A stretch of DNA of 64,000 nucleotides. Origin: Anisakis pegreffii (Eukaryota; Nematoda; Chromadorea; Rhabditida; Anisakidae). Made by a program: the position numbers and the translations under genes. The notes under the pieces were generated by a model that saw only the letters and a program-made list of their open reading frames with translations, had not been told where the DNA came from and did no database searches. The first letter of the stretch is position 1, and each line of letters starts with the position of its first letter. The stretch covers positions 1-64,000 of the forward strand of contig JAPYMA010000341.1 of assembly GCA_035041965.1 (NCBI GenBank). The letters run 5' to 3'. Positions 38,677-52,264 of the stretch are shown here, in pieces.

Positions 38677-39362
38677 TTGCAGTACATCCTTTCATATCCG
38701 AACCTTTTTGATTGTGAGAGTCTGCGTCTTAACAGAAGTAACTTTGCAAAAAAGATAAATTGAATTATTTGAGACGAAAAGAATTATTAGAAAACGAAAA
38801 GAATTAATTATTCATTCCGGAATTCTGAGACGCAGGCCCTCACAATCCCTTACGGTAGAACAACAGTCAGATAATCATGAAAATGAGAATTTGTAACAGA
38901 AGGAGGGATGGAAAATTAATATAAAGAAGATGAAGAGATTAATACAAATAAAGATGAAGAGGGATGGAAAATCTGGATTAATAGATAGTCAGTAAATATG
39001 AACAAACGATCGATGAATCCAAGGTAGAGTTTTAGACAGTTGGAAACAAAGGACCAAGAGGATCCGGAAAAGTGGCGTAGCCAAGATGAGGGGGCGCCCC
39101 CCCTCTCATCCCGTCTCCTCCAAATCTAGAGGGTGCAGTAAAAGGAAAAAAAGAGGGAAGGAGAAAGGGGAAAAGTGGAGTAGAGAAAAAATGGAAAAGG
39201 GAGAAAAGAACGGAGGAAAGAGAAGGAAGAAAGAAACAAAAGTTTAAAACATACACCTCAAAATTCAGCTGTTCATTGAACAGGACCAACTTGCGCCCCC
39301 TCCCCCTCCGGGAAAACTCCTGGCTACGCCACTAGACGGGTATGAAAGGATGTGCTGCAATT
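38677..39362. mobile_element. Nested inverted-repeat elements (three levels)
   Basis: Outer inverted repeat: 'gcagtacatcctttcatatc' (38679 on) against 'tatgaaaggatgtgctgcaa' (39341 on). Inside are a 138-bp fold-back (38710-38730 against 38827-38847, 'gattgtgagagtctgcgtct' style arms) and a 263-bp element at 39071-39333 with 13-bp perfect ends 'agtggcgtagcca' / 'tggctacgccact'. The latter interior is a long purine-rich strand (about 39130-39245). No transposase. Looks like MITEs inserted into or beside one another. Confidence 0.8.
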
Positions 39363-40564
39363 CGTTTACGATGGGAATGGGAATGATGCGAACAACAAAA
39401 AAAGAATAAGAAAACAACAAAGGAAACATTGCAATATTACAAAATTTCACCACATCGCATACGTAAACGCCATTTGCGAAATTAATTTTGACATTGATAT
39501 ATTTCAATCAATCAAACACAATCAATGTTAGCTGCCATTTTGTAAATATCACAATAATGAAGCTCACTAGTAGTCTACGTTTACTCCAAATTTGATTGTT
39601 AATGTGATAATTATTGACAATTTTGCATTATTAGGAATACTTGAAATTGTCTAGAAATGTTTTAATATTACACTTGACCACGTTATTGTACGGAGTAGGG
39701 CACCTTTGTTTCTCATAAATGTCTGGATCTCTCGTTTCCATTGTAATTCCTTCTCTGGATTTTTCCGCCTTAAAATGTTGTCTTGCTACAATTTTTTAAA
39801 ATTATTCGGATGTGTCAGGTTTGATCATTGCATTATCCATAATTGCGCTCACATTTGTTTTACATTCAATTCCCTTTCATCAGCGTTTATTTCTGTTAAT
39901 GGATTTTGACTACAATTCTTACTCTTTGTCATAAGATAGTGTAATGCGTATATAAAAAACAACTTACGACAACTACCGACGGAGGAAGGAAGATTCATTC
40001 AACGCCTACTGCTATTGAAGGCTGACTACCACTAGAAATGGATCATAATACGACTCATATTCATTCAAAGAAGACGGCTTAACATGGATCGGAATATTCA
40101 TTCAAATATAATCAGAGATGACGGCTATTCATTCAAACCACAGCCGTAACTACTGCGAAGAACTTGGGGAAATTTTTTAATTCACTGTTTGATCAGTGAC
40201 AATGATTACCCAGAAACTAATTATTGATAAATGTGAATATTTCTGGGTACCCCAATCATTCCACTTATTTGAAAAGGAGTTATTGGGCGATAAGCATTTC
40301 AACTCCTCAAGCGGGGTTATAATGAAGCAGTAGCATGCTATGCTATAATTATGAAATTATTGTATGATCTTATTAAATGCTACACTATGGCTATGAAATT
40401 ATTATTTATCCGATCCTGTAGAATGCTGAACAATCATCAGGGTGAAGTCAGTGGTAGTAACAGCCTAACAACAGCAACATTCAACAACTCTCAAAAAGGA
40501 TCACATCAAACCACGACTCAATAACGACTGAACGAAAAAACGACTCAAGAGCGACAAAATCAGC

Positions 40565-40815
40565 CATAAAATAATGAGAAAAATACTATGAAATAAAAAA
40601 AATATAAACTAAAAAAATTATGATTCAAAGGAACAAAAGATAGAAGAAAAAATAAAAGAAAAAAGGAAAATGTTAAAAAGATAAAAAAATAAAAGAATAA
40701 AAAATTTGAACATGAATAAAAAATAAAAAAATCAAAAAATAAACAAAATGAAAAAAAAACGAAATAAAAAATAAAATTAAAATATAAAAGTAAAAAAATA
40801 AGACAAAAGCATGAT
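40565..40815 (+). repeat. A-rich low-complexity tract (~250 bp)
   Basis: Almost entirely A with scattered T/G, of the form (AAATAAAA)n. Could be a decayed poly(A) tail of a retroposon lying to its left, or simple sequence. The preceding 39990-40140 segment has four copies of 'attcattcaa'. Confidence 0.7.
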
Positions 40816-40965
40816 ATTAAAATTAAACTTGTGTAATGATGGATTCATGATGTTTGTTATGAGTCTCTAGCAAAATGTTATTTATTGTGTTGATCTAATG
40901 CAATTGTAATTATTTTATGTTATCAATATTATGCGATTATACCTATTGTAATTGTTATCGCTAGC

Positions 40966-41099
40966 GTGTTGCGGGGACGAAAAAGGCGGAGACGGGCAAA
41001 GTGGGAGTCAGAATTTCACAGTGGACGGCCCCAAAGATAAAGTCGACTCGAAAAATGTCTGGGACAGAGTGCCAGGAATTTCCGGATCCCCGCAACACA
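40966..41099. mobile_element. MITE-like element (CCCCGC-type ends), copy 2
   Basis: Ends 'gtgttgcgggga' and 'tccccgcaacac'. The reverse complement aligns along its whole length with 26977-27119 (shared blocks such as 'gcactg(t/c)(g/a)aaatt' and 'gtccccgcaacac/accac'). Confidence 0.85.
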
Positions 41100-41357
41100 T
41101 TACTTACTGAACGTATGGTTTAAAGAAATGGCAGCTAACAACAAATTTAAAAAATATCAATAAATTGGACACCTTCCTCTAAGGAAGCCAAGAATCGACA
41201 CAATATTAAAAATCCTACGAGAATTGGAACAGAAACGTGGAACAAATCAAAACATACAGCAACAAAGAAAATAGTAAATATGCAAATGAGGCGGAAATAG
41301 GCAAATGGCGGAAATAGATTATGTATGCGATGATGAATTGCCAAAAGCAGTCAGAGG

Positions 41358-41436
41358 TTTTCGCCTTTATGCTGGGGATTCCCCAGCAAAAAGTGGAAGA
41401 TGTCTATGCTGAGGATTCCCCAGCATAAAGGCGAAA
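41358..41436. repeat. Near-perfect 32-bp hairpin
   Basis: Arms 41358-41389 and 41405-41436 ('tttcgcctttatgctgggga' ... 'ccccagcataaaggcgaaa'), about 28 of 32 positions paired. Each arm contains a smaller GCTGGGGA/TCCCCAGC palindrome. Immediately left of the repeat at 41465. Confidence 0.85.
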
Positions 41437-41464
41437 TTAAGATAAGGATAAGAAGTGGCTTAGT

Positions 41465-42720
41465 CATAAGGGCGGTTCGGCCTTGATGGCCGTTTTCTAT
41501 GGTCAACTTTCCGACCTTCCAGTTCAGTCCATTGCCCATGACCTAATCCATTGGGATTCGCGGGAGTGGCTTGGATGTGAAGAGTCATTCCCTGGTAATG
41601 TTGATTACCAGAGCTCTCGCGAAAAGGATGGGACTGAACTCATTTGAAGTCGTTCAACTCGGGGAGGAAAATGGCGCAGTTTGGCTTGAATTGGAAGAAA
41701 TCTGTGGATTTCAGGGCAGGGAAACCGTATAACGAGTGACAATTGGGTTGAGAGGGCGGCTAATGAGGTCGGGAATAGGTTAAGTAAAAAAGTTTTGGTT
41801 AAAAAATCTTTTTTCATGCAAAATAAGCGCGTTTTACGTGCTTATGAAAAAATGGAACAGGGAAGGAGAGGAAGGATATCAGTTTTTTCCAACCTAACAT
41901 TTATGTAGAAGATATTTTTCCTTGTTAGAAAAGTACCTCAACGGCGCAGTGGCAGTGCGTCTGGTCTCGGTGAGGGCGGCCGTGGTTCGGCCTCATGCAG
42001 GGAGAAAGTGTGCTTTCATCCTTGCGGTTAGCAGACTTTTTCATGTCATGTCACAAATCGCCGAATTTTTGTGAATCCAACTGCTAGCGATTCCAACCTG
42101 GCAACCTGAAATCGCTGCTCATGTATGTTCGTCGCCTCCCTCACCCACCTAACACTTGAGGAATTCGCATTCAGTTTTTGCTGGTAAGCGATTGCGCGAA
42201 ATTTCACTCATTGAAATGATTTCGTTTTTATTATTTGATTCCTCTTTTTCGTATGCTTAATTAATCCAATTCGTATGCTTAATTAATCGATTCAGCCACA
42301 AAAAAATTTCATGGTAACTCTTTAAAATGTGTATTTATGCCAGCTCACATTCAGTATTTTCCCGTTTTCAAGTTTTTTTATGTTATTCAATTAATTTTCG
42401 TTGTGTATCGGCGTTTATCGAAAACGTTCCTCGTTTTGAGATTGTTTCTTGTCCCCACGCTATGACCTCCTATCCGCTCTACGTGAAGAATTCAAAAATT
42501 TTCATCTTTTTTGTTAATGCTGATGATGGATAGTATTAATAATTTGATGATCATTTCGAATAATTCTTCAACTGCGGTTCAGCTGATTAGTATCTCGAAT
42601 AGCATTTTCAAACTACCTGTATCCTCAAGTTTGCGCAGCAACACTGTAGTTTCTTGGTACTACTGGATTCAGCAGGATTCTTGCAGGATTCTACTGGATT
42701 CTTGGTACATTGAAATTCTG
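41465..42720 (+). repeat. Composite repeat with tRNA-like (SINE-type) head, copy B
   Basis: 41465-41755 is shared (inverted) with 38375-38665. 41760-42720 is shared (inverted) with 17022-18015. Positions 41937-41998 contain 'cggcgcagtggcagtgcgtc' (A-box-like), then 'gccgtggttcgg' (B-box-like). The right part (42590-42720) is the ~170-bp unit. Frames seen here (for example 41605-41817) are repeat shadows. Confidence 0.75.
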
Positions 42721-43224
42721 CTCAGTGGTACGCTTGTAGTGTCAATTTTGCTTGAGTGCATATAAATAAGTTAACCGGGTGACGCAACGATCAGATCGGA
42801 ACCAAATTTTTATCAAGCAATCTACAAAATGATCAAGCATAAGGGAATTAAGTAACTGGACAGTTGAATTGAAGGTCTTAGCAACACTACATGCATGTCG
42901 AGAATTGATCACCTCTTCGGAACTGAGCACCATTTTACGGCAACAAATGCAGTATCCTTTGGAACGAAAGAGGTCTCATCCATTCGACTGTACTAAGAAA
43001 TGACCTCGTTTTCAGCGAATTTGAGTCGGAAACAAATGAAGGATAAGGGCTCCTTGCTCGTTAAGCGAGCCAGTTTGATAAGCCAATTTTGACCTTTTCA
43101 GGCAATCTGCGTCCAGTTCTACAAACAGATAAACAGCTATATGATCATCTATTAAAACCTGAACGGACATAATTCGGAAGTATCAATGAACGTTGAAAAT
43201 AATCAGTGGAACTAAGCATTAGGA

Positions 43225-43520
43225 ATACCCTGAGCAGCATATTCGTACTCCTGTATCCTCAATTTTGCCCAGCAACACCGTTGTTTCTTTGTACTATTGT
43301 ATTCAGCAGATTTTCAGCTTTCAGAGTAATATAAATATTGTCAGAGGATTTTGCATACTCAAAGTGATATAGCTGACTCTCAGAAGACATGTCAAACTGC
43401 TTGAGCGATTCTGTAATACGCCAAACTCAGAACATTTGATCTCTATGACGTGGTCAATGATACAATTCAATTGGAATATCCTGAGCAGCATTTTCGAACT
43501 ACCTGTATCCTTAAGTTCGA
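43225..43520 (+). repeat. Two partial ~170-bp repeat units
   Basis: 43225-43412 is a full unit ('tcctgtatcctcaattttgc' through 'gatatagctgactctcagaa'). 43437-43520 is the start of a second one, matching 18025-18105 closely ('atgacgtggtcaatgataca'). Confidence 0.75.
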
Positions 43521-44089
43521 CTTTTTTTGAAGTTATGGCAGTTTCTGAAAGTGTGTCAAATCCGCCAACATATAAGTAACATGGGTCATACACGTTATTC
43601 AGGAACATTTCTACTTAGCTGTGCCTATGAACATGAACATTCATTGATAACACCAGATTGAAGAGGATCTCCGATTGCCGAAATATCATTTCATGCCATT
43701 ATACAGATAAACATAATTTTTTGAAGGTTATTTTTTTTTCGAAACTTCTTTAAAATTATTTTCGAAACTTCTTCTTAATTTGCTATCTTGTCGTTTTTTT
43801 TGAGCAGTGAAGATCGAACTAGGTTAACTATTGCATATTACCGCTCAGATGGGTTTTTAGGAGAGTTCGTTTGTGAAAACACAATGAGATATGCATATTG
43901 TTAATCATTTCATGATGGCCACATGGCCAATGTCAACATTGGTTTATTTTGAAATCGTTCACCACTGAAAGGTTCGACTTGGGAGAGATGTAAAACTTGA
44001 GATGGAACACTGACAATGAGTATTTCATTAAGATGTTTGGTAATATCATATCTCATCTTTACTTGCGATGCTCAGTAATTCAATTTCAA

Positions 44090-46095
44090 CAATTGACCAC
44101 TGCTGGCAACCTCTATAGTATCAGGAAAATTGCTATATATCCTCGTAGAGGCAGAATTTCTCGACGAACCTTTCATTTTCACAAAGCGAAGATTCCGCTC
44201 AATCGAAAGATGTAAAAACATCAATATGTTGCTTGACAAACCTGAGAAGACGATTGGCTTGAATATATCAGAACTATATTTCTACAGTAATGCACAATAT
44301 CAACTGATCTATAGTGATACAATGCATTTCAATGAGCACCACTGCGCTAGTTGAGATAGCTTTAATAAAATAGCTATATCTCCTCAACTAAGCAGAATCG
44401 CCCAAAAAGATATATATTTTTCTGAATCCAGAGATTCTGCTCGACCGATTGGTGTAAAGAAATTGATATCACCTCGAAGGTTAAAAATTTCAAAGCGAGT
44501 TTTTCATTTTTAGAACGAAGAAATTCTGCTCAATCGAAGCGTTTATAAATATTGATATGTTTCCGGGCAAAGCTGAGAAGACGGTGAGCTTGAATACGTC
44601 AAACTCAAATTTCTATAGTTATGTATAGCCTCTCTTAATCTATAGTGATCATATGGGAATGTTAATGAGTGACTGAGCGCTAATTGAGAAACCTTTTAAA
44701 AAATTGCTATGTTTTCTCAAGAAAGTGGTGGAATCGCTCGGAAAATATATATTATTCTGAATCTAGAGATTCAGATGGATCTAATGAAGTAAAAAAATTC
44801 ATGTGTTACCGGGCAAAGTTGAAGGTACAGTAGACTTGAATGTTTTTACCCGTACAGCATCACAAAAATTGCTATATCTCCTAGTAGATTGGAAATTTCT
44901 GAGCAAATCTTTCATTTTAAAAAAAGAAATTCTGCTCAATCGAACATTGTATAAATATTGATATGTTTCCAGGCAATCCTGAGGAGACGGTGAGCATGAA
45001 TACATCAAACTCAAATTTCTATAGTTATGTATAGCCTCTATTAATCTGTAGTGATCATATGGGAATATGAATCAGCGACTCAGCGCTAATTGAGAAACCT
45101 TTTAAAAAATTGCTAGGTTTTCTCAAGAAAGTGGAATCGCTCGAAAAAATGGTCATTGCTGAGAGTACGGTAGGCTTGAATGTGGCAACCCCTATAGCAC
45201 CAGAAAAATAGTCATATATCCTCGTAGAGAAGGAATTATTCGGCGAAATTTTTATTTTCAGAAAGCCGAGGTTCTGCTCAATCGAATGATCTAGAAATAT
45301 CAATATGTTACCCAGCAAACTTGAGAAGACGGTTGGCTTGAATGTATCAAACCTATATTTTTACACTAATGTATAATATATATTGATCTATAGTGATACA
45401 ATGCATTTCAATGAGCACTCATTGATATGCATTTCATCGCAACAGATATTATAGATTAGTGTAAAAATATAGGTTTGATACATTCAAGCCTACCGTCTTC
45501 CCAGGTTTGCCTCGTAACATATTGATGTTTATACATCCTCCGATCCATCAGAATCTCTGCTTTCTGGAAATGAAAACACGGCCGAAAAATTTTGCTTTCA
45601 CGAGGAGATATAGTTATTTTTCTGATGCTATAGGGATTAGCTCATTCAAGTCTACCGTACTCTCAGCATTGAGCAGTAACATGTCAATTTTTTGCACCAA
45701 TCGATTGAGCAGAATCTCTGGATTCAGAAATATATATTTTGTCGGGCGATTTTGTTTATTTGAGGAGATATAGCTATTTTATTGAAGCTATCTCAACTAC
45801 CGCTGAGGTGCTCATTGATATGCATTTGATCGCAATAGATAATTGATATTATACATTAGTGTAAAAATATAGGTTTGATACATTCAAGCCTACCGTCTTC
45901 TCAGGTTTGCCGGGTAACATATTGATGTTTATAAATCATTTGCTCCAACAGAATCTCTGCTTTCTGAGAATGAAAGCTTGGCCGAAAAATTTTGTCCTCA
46001 CGAGGAGATATAGTTATTTTACTGATGCTATAGGCGTTAGCTCATTCAAGTCTACCATACCCTCAGCTTTGATCAGTAACATATCAATTTCTTCA
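44090..46095. repeat. Large fold-back (palindromic) repeat cluster
   Basis: Tandem, degenerate forward units (about 44090-44340, 44480-44640, 44800-45060, 45150-45405) are followed by inverted units (45442-45800 and 45830-46090). The axis is at 'aatgagcactcatt' (45408-45421). The central arms (45177-45405 against 45442-45650) pair over about 200 bp. Modules: 'atatgtta', 'gagaagacggttggcttgaa', 'cctatatttttacactaatg' and 'ctcctcg(t/a)agaga'. Non-coding. Confidence 0.8.
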
Positions 46096-46926
46096 CGCCA
46101 ATTCAACGACGTGAACGAGGACGATGATGATCCGGATGGAATTTTTCTTCTGATGACCATTTAGGGGAGAGAAGAACAGGGAGTGGGCAAAAATTGAATG
46201 GCTACAAAGTTTTCGAATTGCGGTGATTTGATCAACGAATAGAATAGTGGTCTGATTTCGGAGTATTCTGCGTAGCATCATTTGCTTTTGTTTTGGTGCA
46301 TAGTTTGCTGCAAACAATTGATTATTCATTTGAATTGTTTACTTGGAGTGTTTGAATGTTATTCGTTTGGTCGTGAAACCGTTTGAATGGAATTTCCACA
46401 AGGTTTTGAGCACTGAACCGAGATTCGCTTTTATTCGAATTTGTTGCGATGCTCTTCAATGATGTGTTCATTATTCATTGTCATGATTCAAATTGTCATA
46501 TTTCAATGATTTCATATTTTAGTGCCAAGTGATTTCGGTGATTCAAGTTGTGATTTAAAACTGATTCAACCTGCGATTCAAATCATTGTGATAACGTCCA
46601 CTTGTGAGGAGTTCAAATTTCAATGTCATTGTATATTACTGTTATTATATAAATGTTGCCTGCAGTGTTGAATAATTATTACGACTTAAATGAATATGTT
46701 CAGAGGCGATTTTATGATACGATCATAATATTGCTTTGTGTTTTCCAAACGCCATAAGATTGTCATTATTCTTTATTAGCTTCATTAGTATTATTCTTTA
46801 TATAATATTAAAATATTATTAACGGCAACGGGATTCATTTTCTTTTCACAGATTTTTTATTTTCATTTTCATAAAGAATAATCATTTTCACATCGATGGA
46901 TGATAGTGCGCTCCGATGCCACCGCC

Positions 46927-49223
<2,297 letters not shown>

Positions 49224-50755
49224 TTGACGACCTGAAAGTAAGAAGTATTCCTCTAGAGTCTAGACTAAATAGCAAGATCGTTAACAACCGCGGATCAGAG
49301 CTGAAATGGTTGTTCTTATCTTTAATAGTCTAATAAATCAAATTCCTGGAATTGCTGCAATCGGCAATGGGTTACAGTACTGAACCTTACGAAGTTTCTT
49401 CTACGGCATTTGAATATTACTAACGAACGAGCAGACGCTAACTGTGCCATGACGAGCATGACTTTGTGGCGGTGAATGTTTTCATGAATGATTTGGACGA
49501 GCTGGGAAGGATGTGAAGAAGGCTATGTGATCATCGCAAAACGAAAGGTTTCAAATTTGTCATTGTAAAACAATGCTACAGAACGCTGCACCGAGCCACA
49601 CAAGAGTGTACATTGTTCGTAAGACATTTCATCACAGTGATAAATTCTTGGAAAGGAACGAGAAACATTTGAACGCTGCCGGTGGTTAAGAGATTGAATG
49701 TTGGAGGGAACGGCAAGGAAGCGTTTTAAATAGAGGCCATTTGCTGTGAATTCATTGAAGGAAATTGATTAAATTTTAGGTCATTAACAGTTTATGACCA
49801 TTTGTTTTGTTGCATTCAAATGAACTCTGTGATGAGAACAAATTTATGTGATGAAATTAACAAAGTGCACAAACAGGTCCGATCGTCTAATTAATTTCGA
49901 TGAAGATTTGAAATATTCACTATGAAATTATCAACAGTCATACTTGAACACTTCCGAGAAATTGAATCCTACTTAAACTGAAGAGCATGGCTGGACTCTG
50001 GTCATTTGAAAAAAAACCAAAAACGAATATGTTCAAACTGAAGAGACAAAATCGATCTTTAAAATGAAAATTTTGATCTCAGTTGATCGTTTCAATCAAG
50101 ATATTGCGGTAAGTCACACCTGAACGAAAAAATTAAAATGAAAAAGAGTAGTCGAATGTTAAATTAGCCATAACTCTGAGTATATTAATTGTTGGATAAG
50201 CAGATTCAAAAAAAAACAAATGAGCAATTAGCTAGAAAATTCAGTGATCAGCAAAATGATCGAAAACACGAATCGTTTGGTGTCCCAAATTCTGCCGAAG
50301 ATTTCCAGACCCATTATCAGAGCACGACAGATTGCATCAATGCGTTTAAAATTCGAAGGGGCAATAGATTCCAATGGTTATAATGAGTGCACTTATTGGA
50401 ATGATTGATTAGTCAGCAGATTGCTGAAAGATCAATTAACGACGATGTTTCTCAGAAGAAATGCATGAACCTAGCGTTCCGTTTTTGTCGCAAAACGTTC
50501 GTGGAACGACCTTGATTAGGTCATTGGATACATTCAGGGTTATTTTTGTTCATTTCCAATTAAAGACAATGGTGTCACTTGAATTCGTTGCGAAATCGTC
50601 GCAAGTATCGAAAATATCAGCCGCAGAAGTACTGATAGCGATAATCTCAACGATAGCAAATGTAACAACCATAGGTAGCTTAAACTCGCAAAATCCGAAA
50701 GTTGACAGGAAATGTACGAAATCATCGAATGTCGTCGATTAAGCTGAATGTATGT

Positions 50756-50787
50756 CGTATATATAGAAGAAGGATTCTATATATACG
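50756..50787. repeat. Perfect 13-bp hairpin, 6-nt loop
   Basis: 'cgtatatatagaa' - gaagga - 'ttctatatatacg'. Not followed by a T-run. Could be a small cruciform or an RNA hairpin. Confidence 0.85.
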
Positions 50788-51710
50788 GTTATGGATTATG
50801 GATTACCATTCAATTTTCAACAGTAGTGGTCCACTGGACATCTTAGGCGATATGTAAACTCAGCTCTGAGCACTGCGATAATTTTTGTGCTATCGGGCTT
50901 GACGATGTCTTCAGCTACAGGATAGCGTCAGTATTCTCCATTGGAAATAATTTACTGTGAAGAAATCGAGTTGAAGAACATGATTGAGCAGGTTATTTCG
51001 ATGATTATGCACTTTGTGATCAATTATGATCTCAGGTTTCACGAGTCAAACATACGATAAACCGACTGCTTTGTAGACAAGGACAACTGCAATTTTCGAT
51101 GAGGCTAGCCATGTTTTCAATGCTGGGACAGATTTGCAGCATGGCATTAATGGATCAGAATCCGAATCTATGCACAAAGTGAGAAAACTAGGTCACATCT
51201 TGATCAAGCGAGTTTAGAAACGATCATCACAATTACTAAGCGGATACCTCAAAAGCAGTTGATACCTACTTCTATCCTCTCGTCTTACTTCATAAAGAAA
51301 TCCAGTGATCATTTCAGATTTTTGCACTTATCAATTCATTGTTTTCATGATTCTCTGCTCACATTCTATCAGTTTGTTTGTGTTCTCTTCAGAACAATCA
51401 GTACAAAAATTGATATGTGCATTTGAATTTTGTGAAGATCACTCCTCGAAAAACTGTATTAATTTGCGCATATCAGATTCGATGTTCGTCTCATATTTCA
51501 TTTGACATCAAACAATAAGCAAAGAGTGCATCAAACCGAGACCATTCGTCTCATTCTCACACAACACACCCAACGCGATCAACAACACGTCTTCTATGAA
51601 AGAATAATTTTTTATTTAGCAACTAATGATCAGACAAAAACCAAGCGTTTTGTTTACCGAAGAGGATTTATGAATTAGATACAAGACAGATTTCAGTTCA
51701 ATACATATTA

Positions 51711-51714
<4 letters not shown>

Positions 51715-51750
<36 letters not shown>

Positions 51751-51757
51751 TAATGAC
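51715..51757. repeat. (AAT)n microsatellite
   Basis: About a dozen ATA/AAT units, then an interrupted AACAATAAT end. Confidence 0.9.
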
Positions 51758-52264
51758 ATTAAAATAGCATAGTAATACAAATACATTACAAATTTGGCAA
51801 CATCGAAATGAAAATGACTTAATAATTGAATATCTCAAATTATTACTACCAAAGTAGACTGGAAAGAAGCATTCAATTCATCACTATGAGCAATAGTTGA
51901 TTGAAAAGTTCCTTGCACCAATTTATTTCAAGATGGGGAACTATCTAGATTCAACAGTTGCATTTTTGGTTCAAAAATGAATTCTGATAAGTCGTTACAC
52001 CATCAAATTGCATGCTTCTCGATGAGAAATTGCACAATCCTTTCGCGAAATCTTTTCAATCCAAGCTCATTTCGAAACAGGACACAGCAGACATTTACAT
52101 AGGTTCATAACACATAAAAATCATTGCAGTGAATCAAACAGTGATCTTCGAAGAGTAATACCGCTAGAGGAAGTTGGGTTATGAGAATGAAAATTGTGAT
52201 CAAGATGTGGATTATGAGAGTTGATCAAATCGATGATTAGAGATGTTTCGATGGAGAATTATCA

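Larger units (their letters stand above)
49224..52264. other. Intergenic between collagen and twinfilin
   Basis: Holds the collagen promoter side (49224 rightwards) and the twinfilin 3' UTR side (left of 52265). Contains the 13-bp hairpin at 50756-50787 and an (AAT)n run at about 51715-51757. No conserved exon; frames such as 50461-50742 show no family signal. Confidence 0.5.

Noticed and set aside
41937..41998. Possible tRNA gene (A-box and B-box-like)
   Set aside because: No convincing acceptor-stem pairing or anticodon arm, and it is embedded in a repeated element; better explained as a tRNA-derived SINE head.
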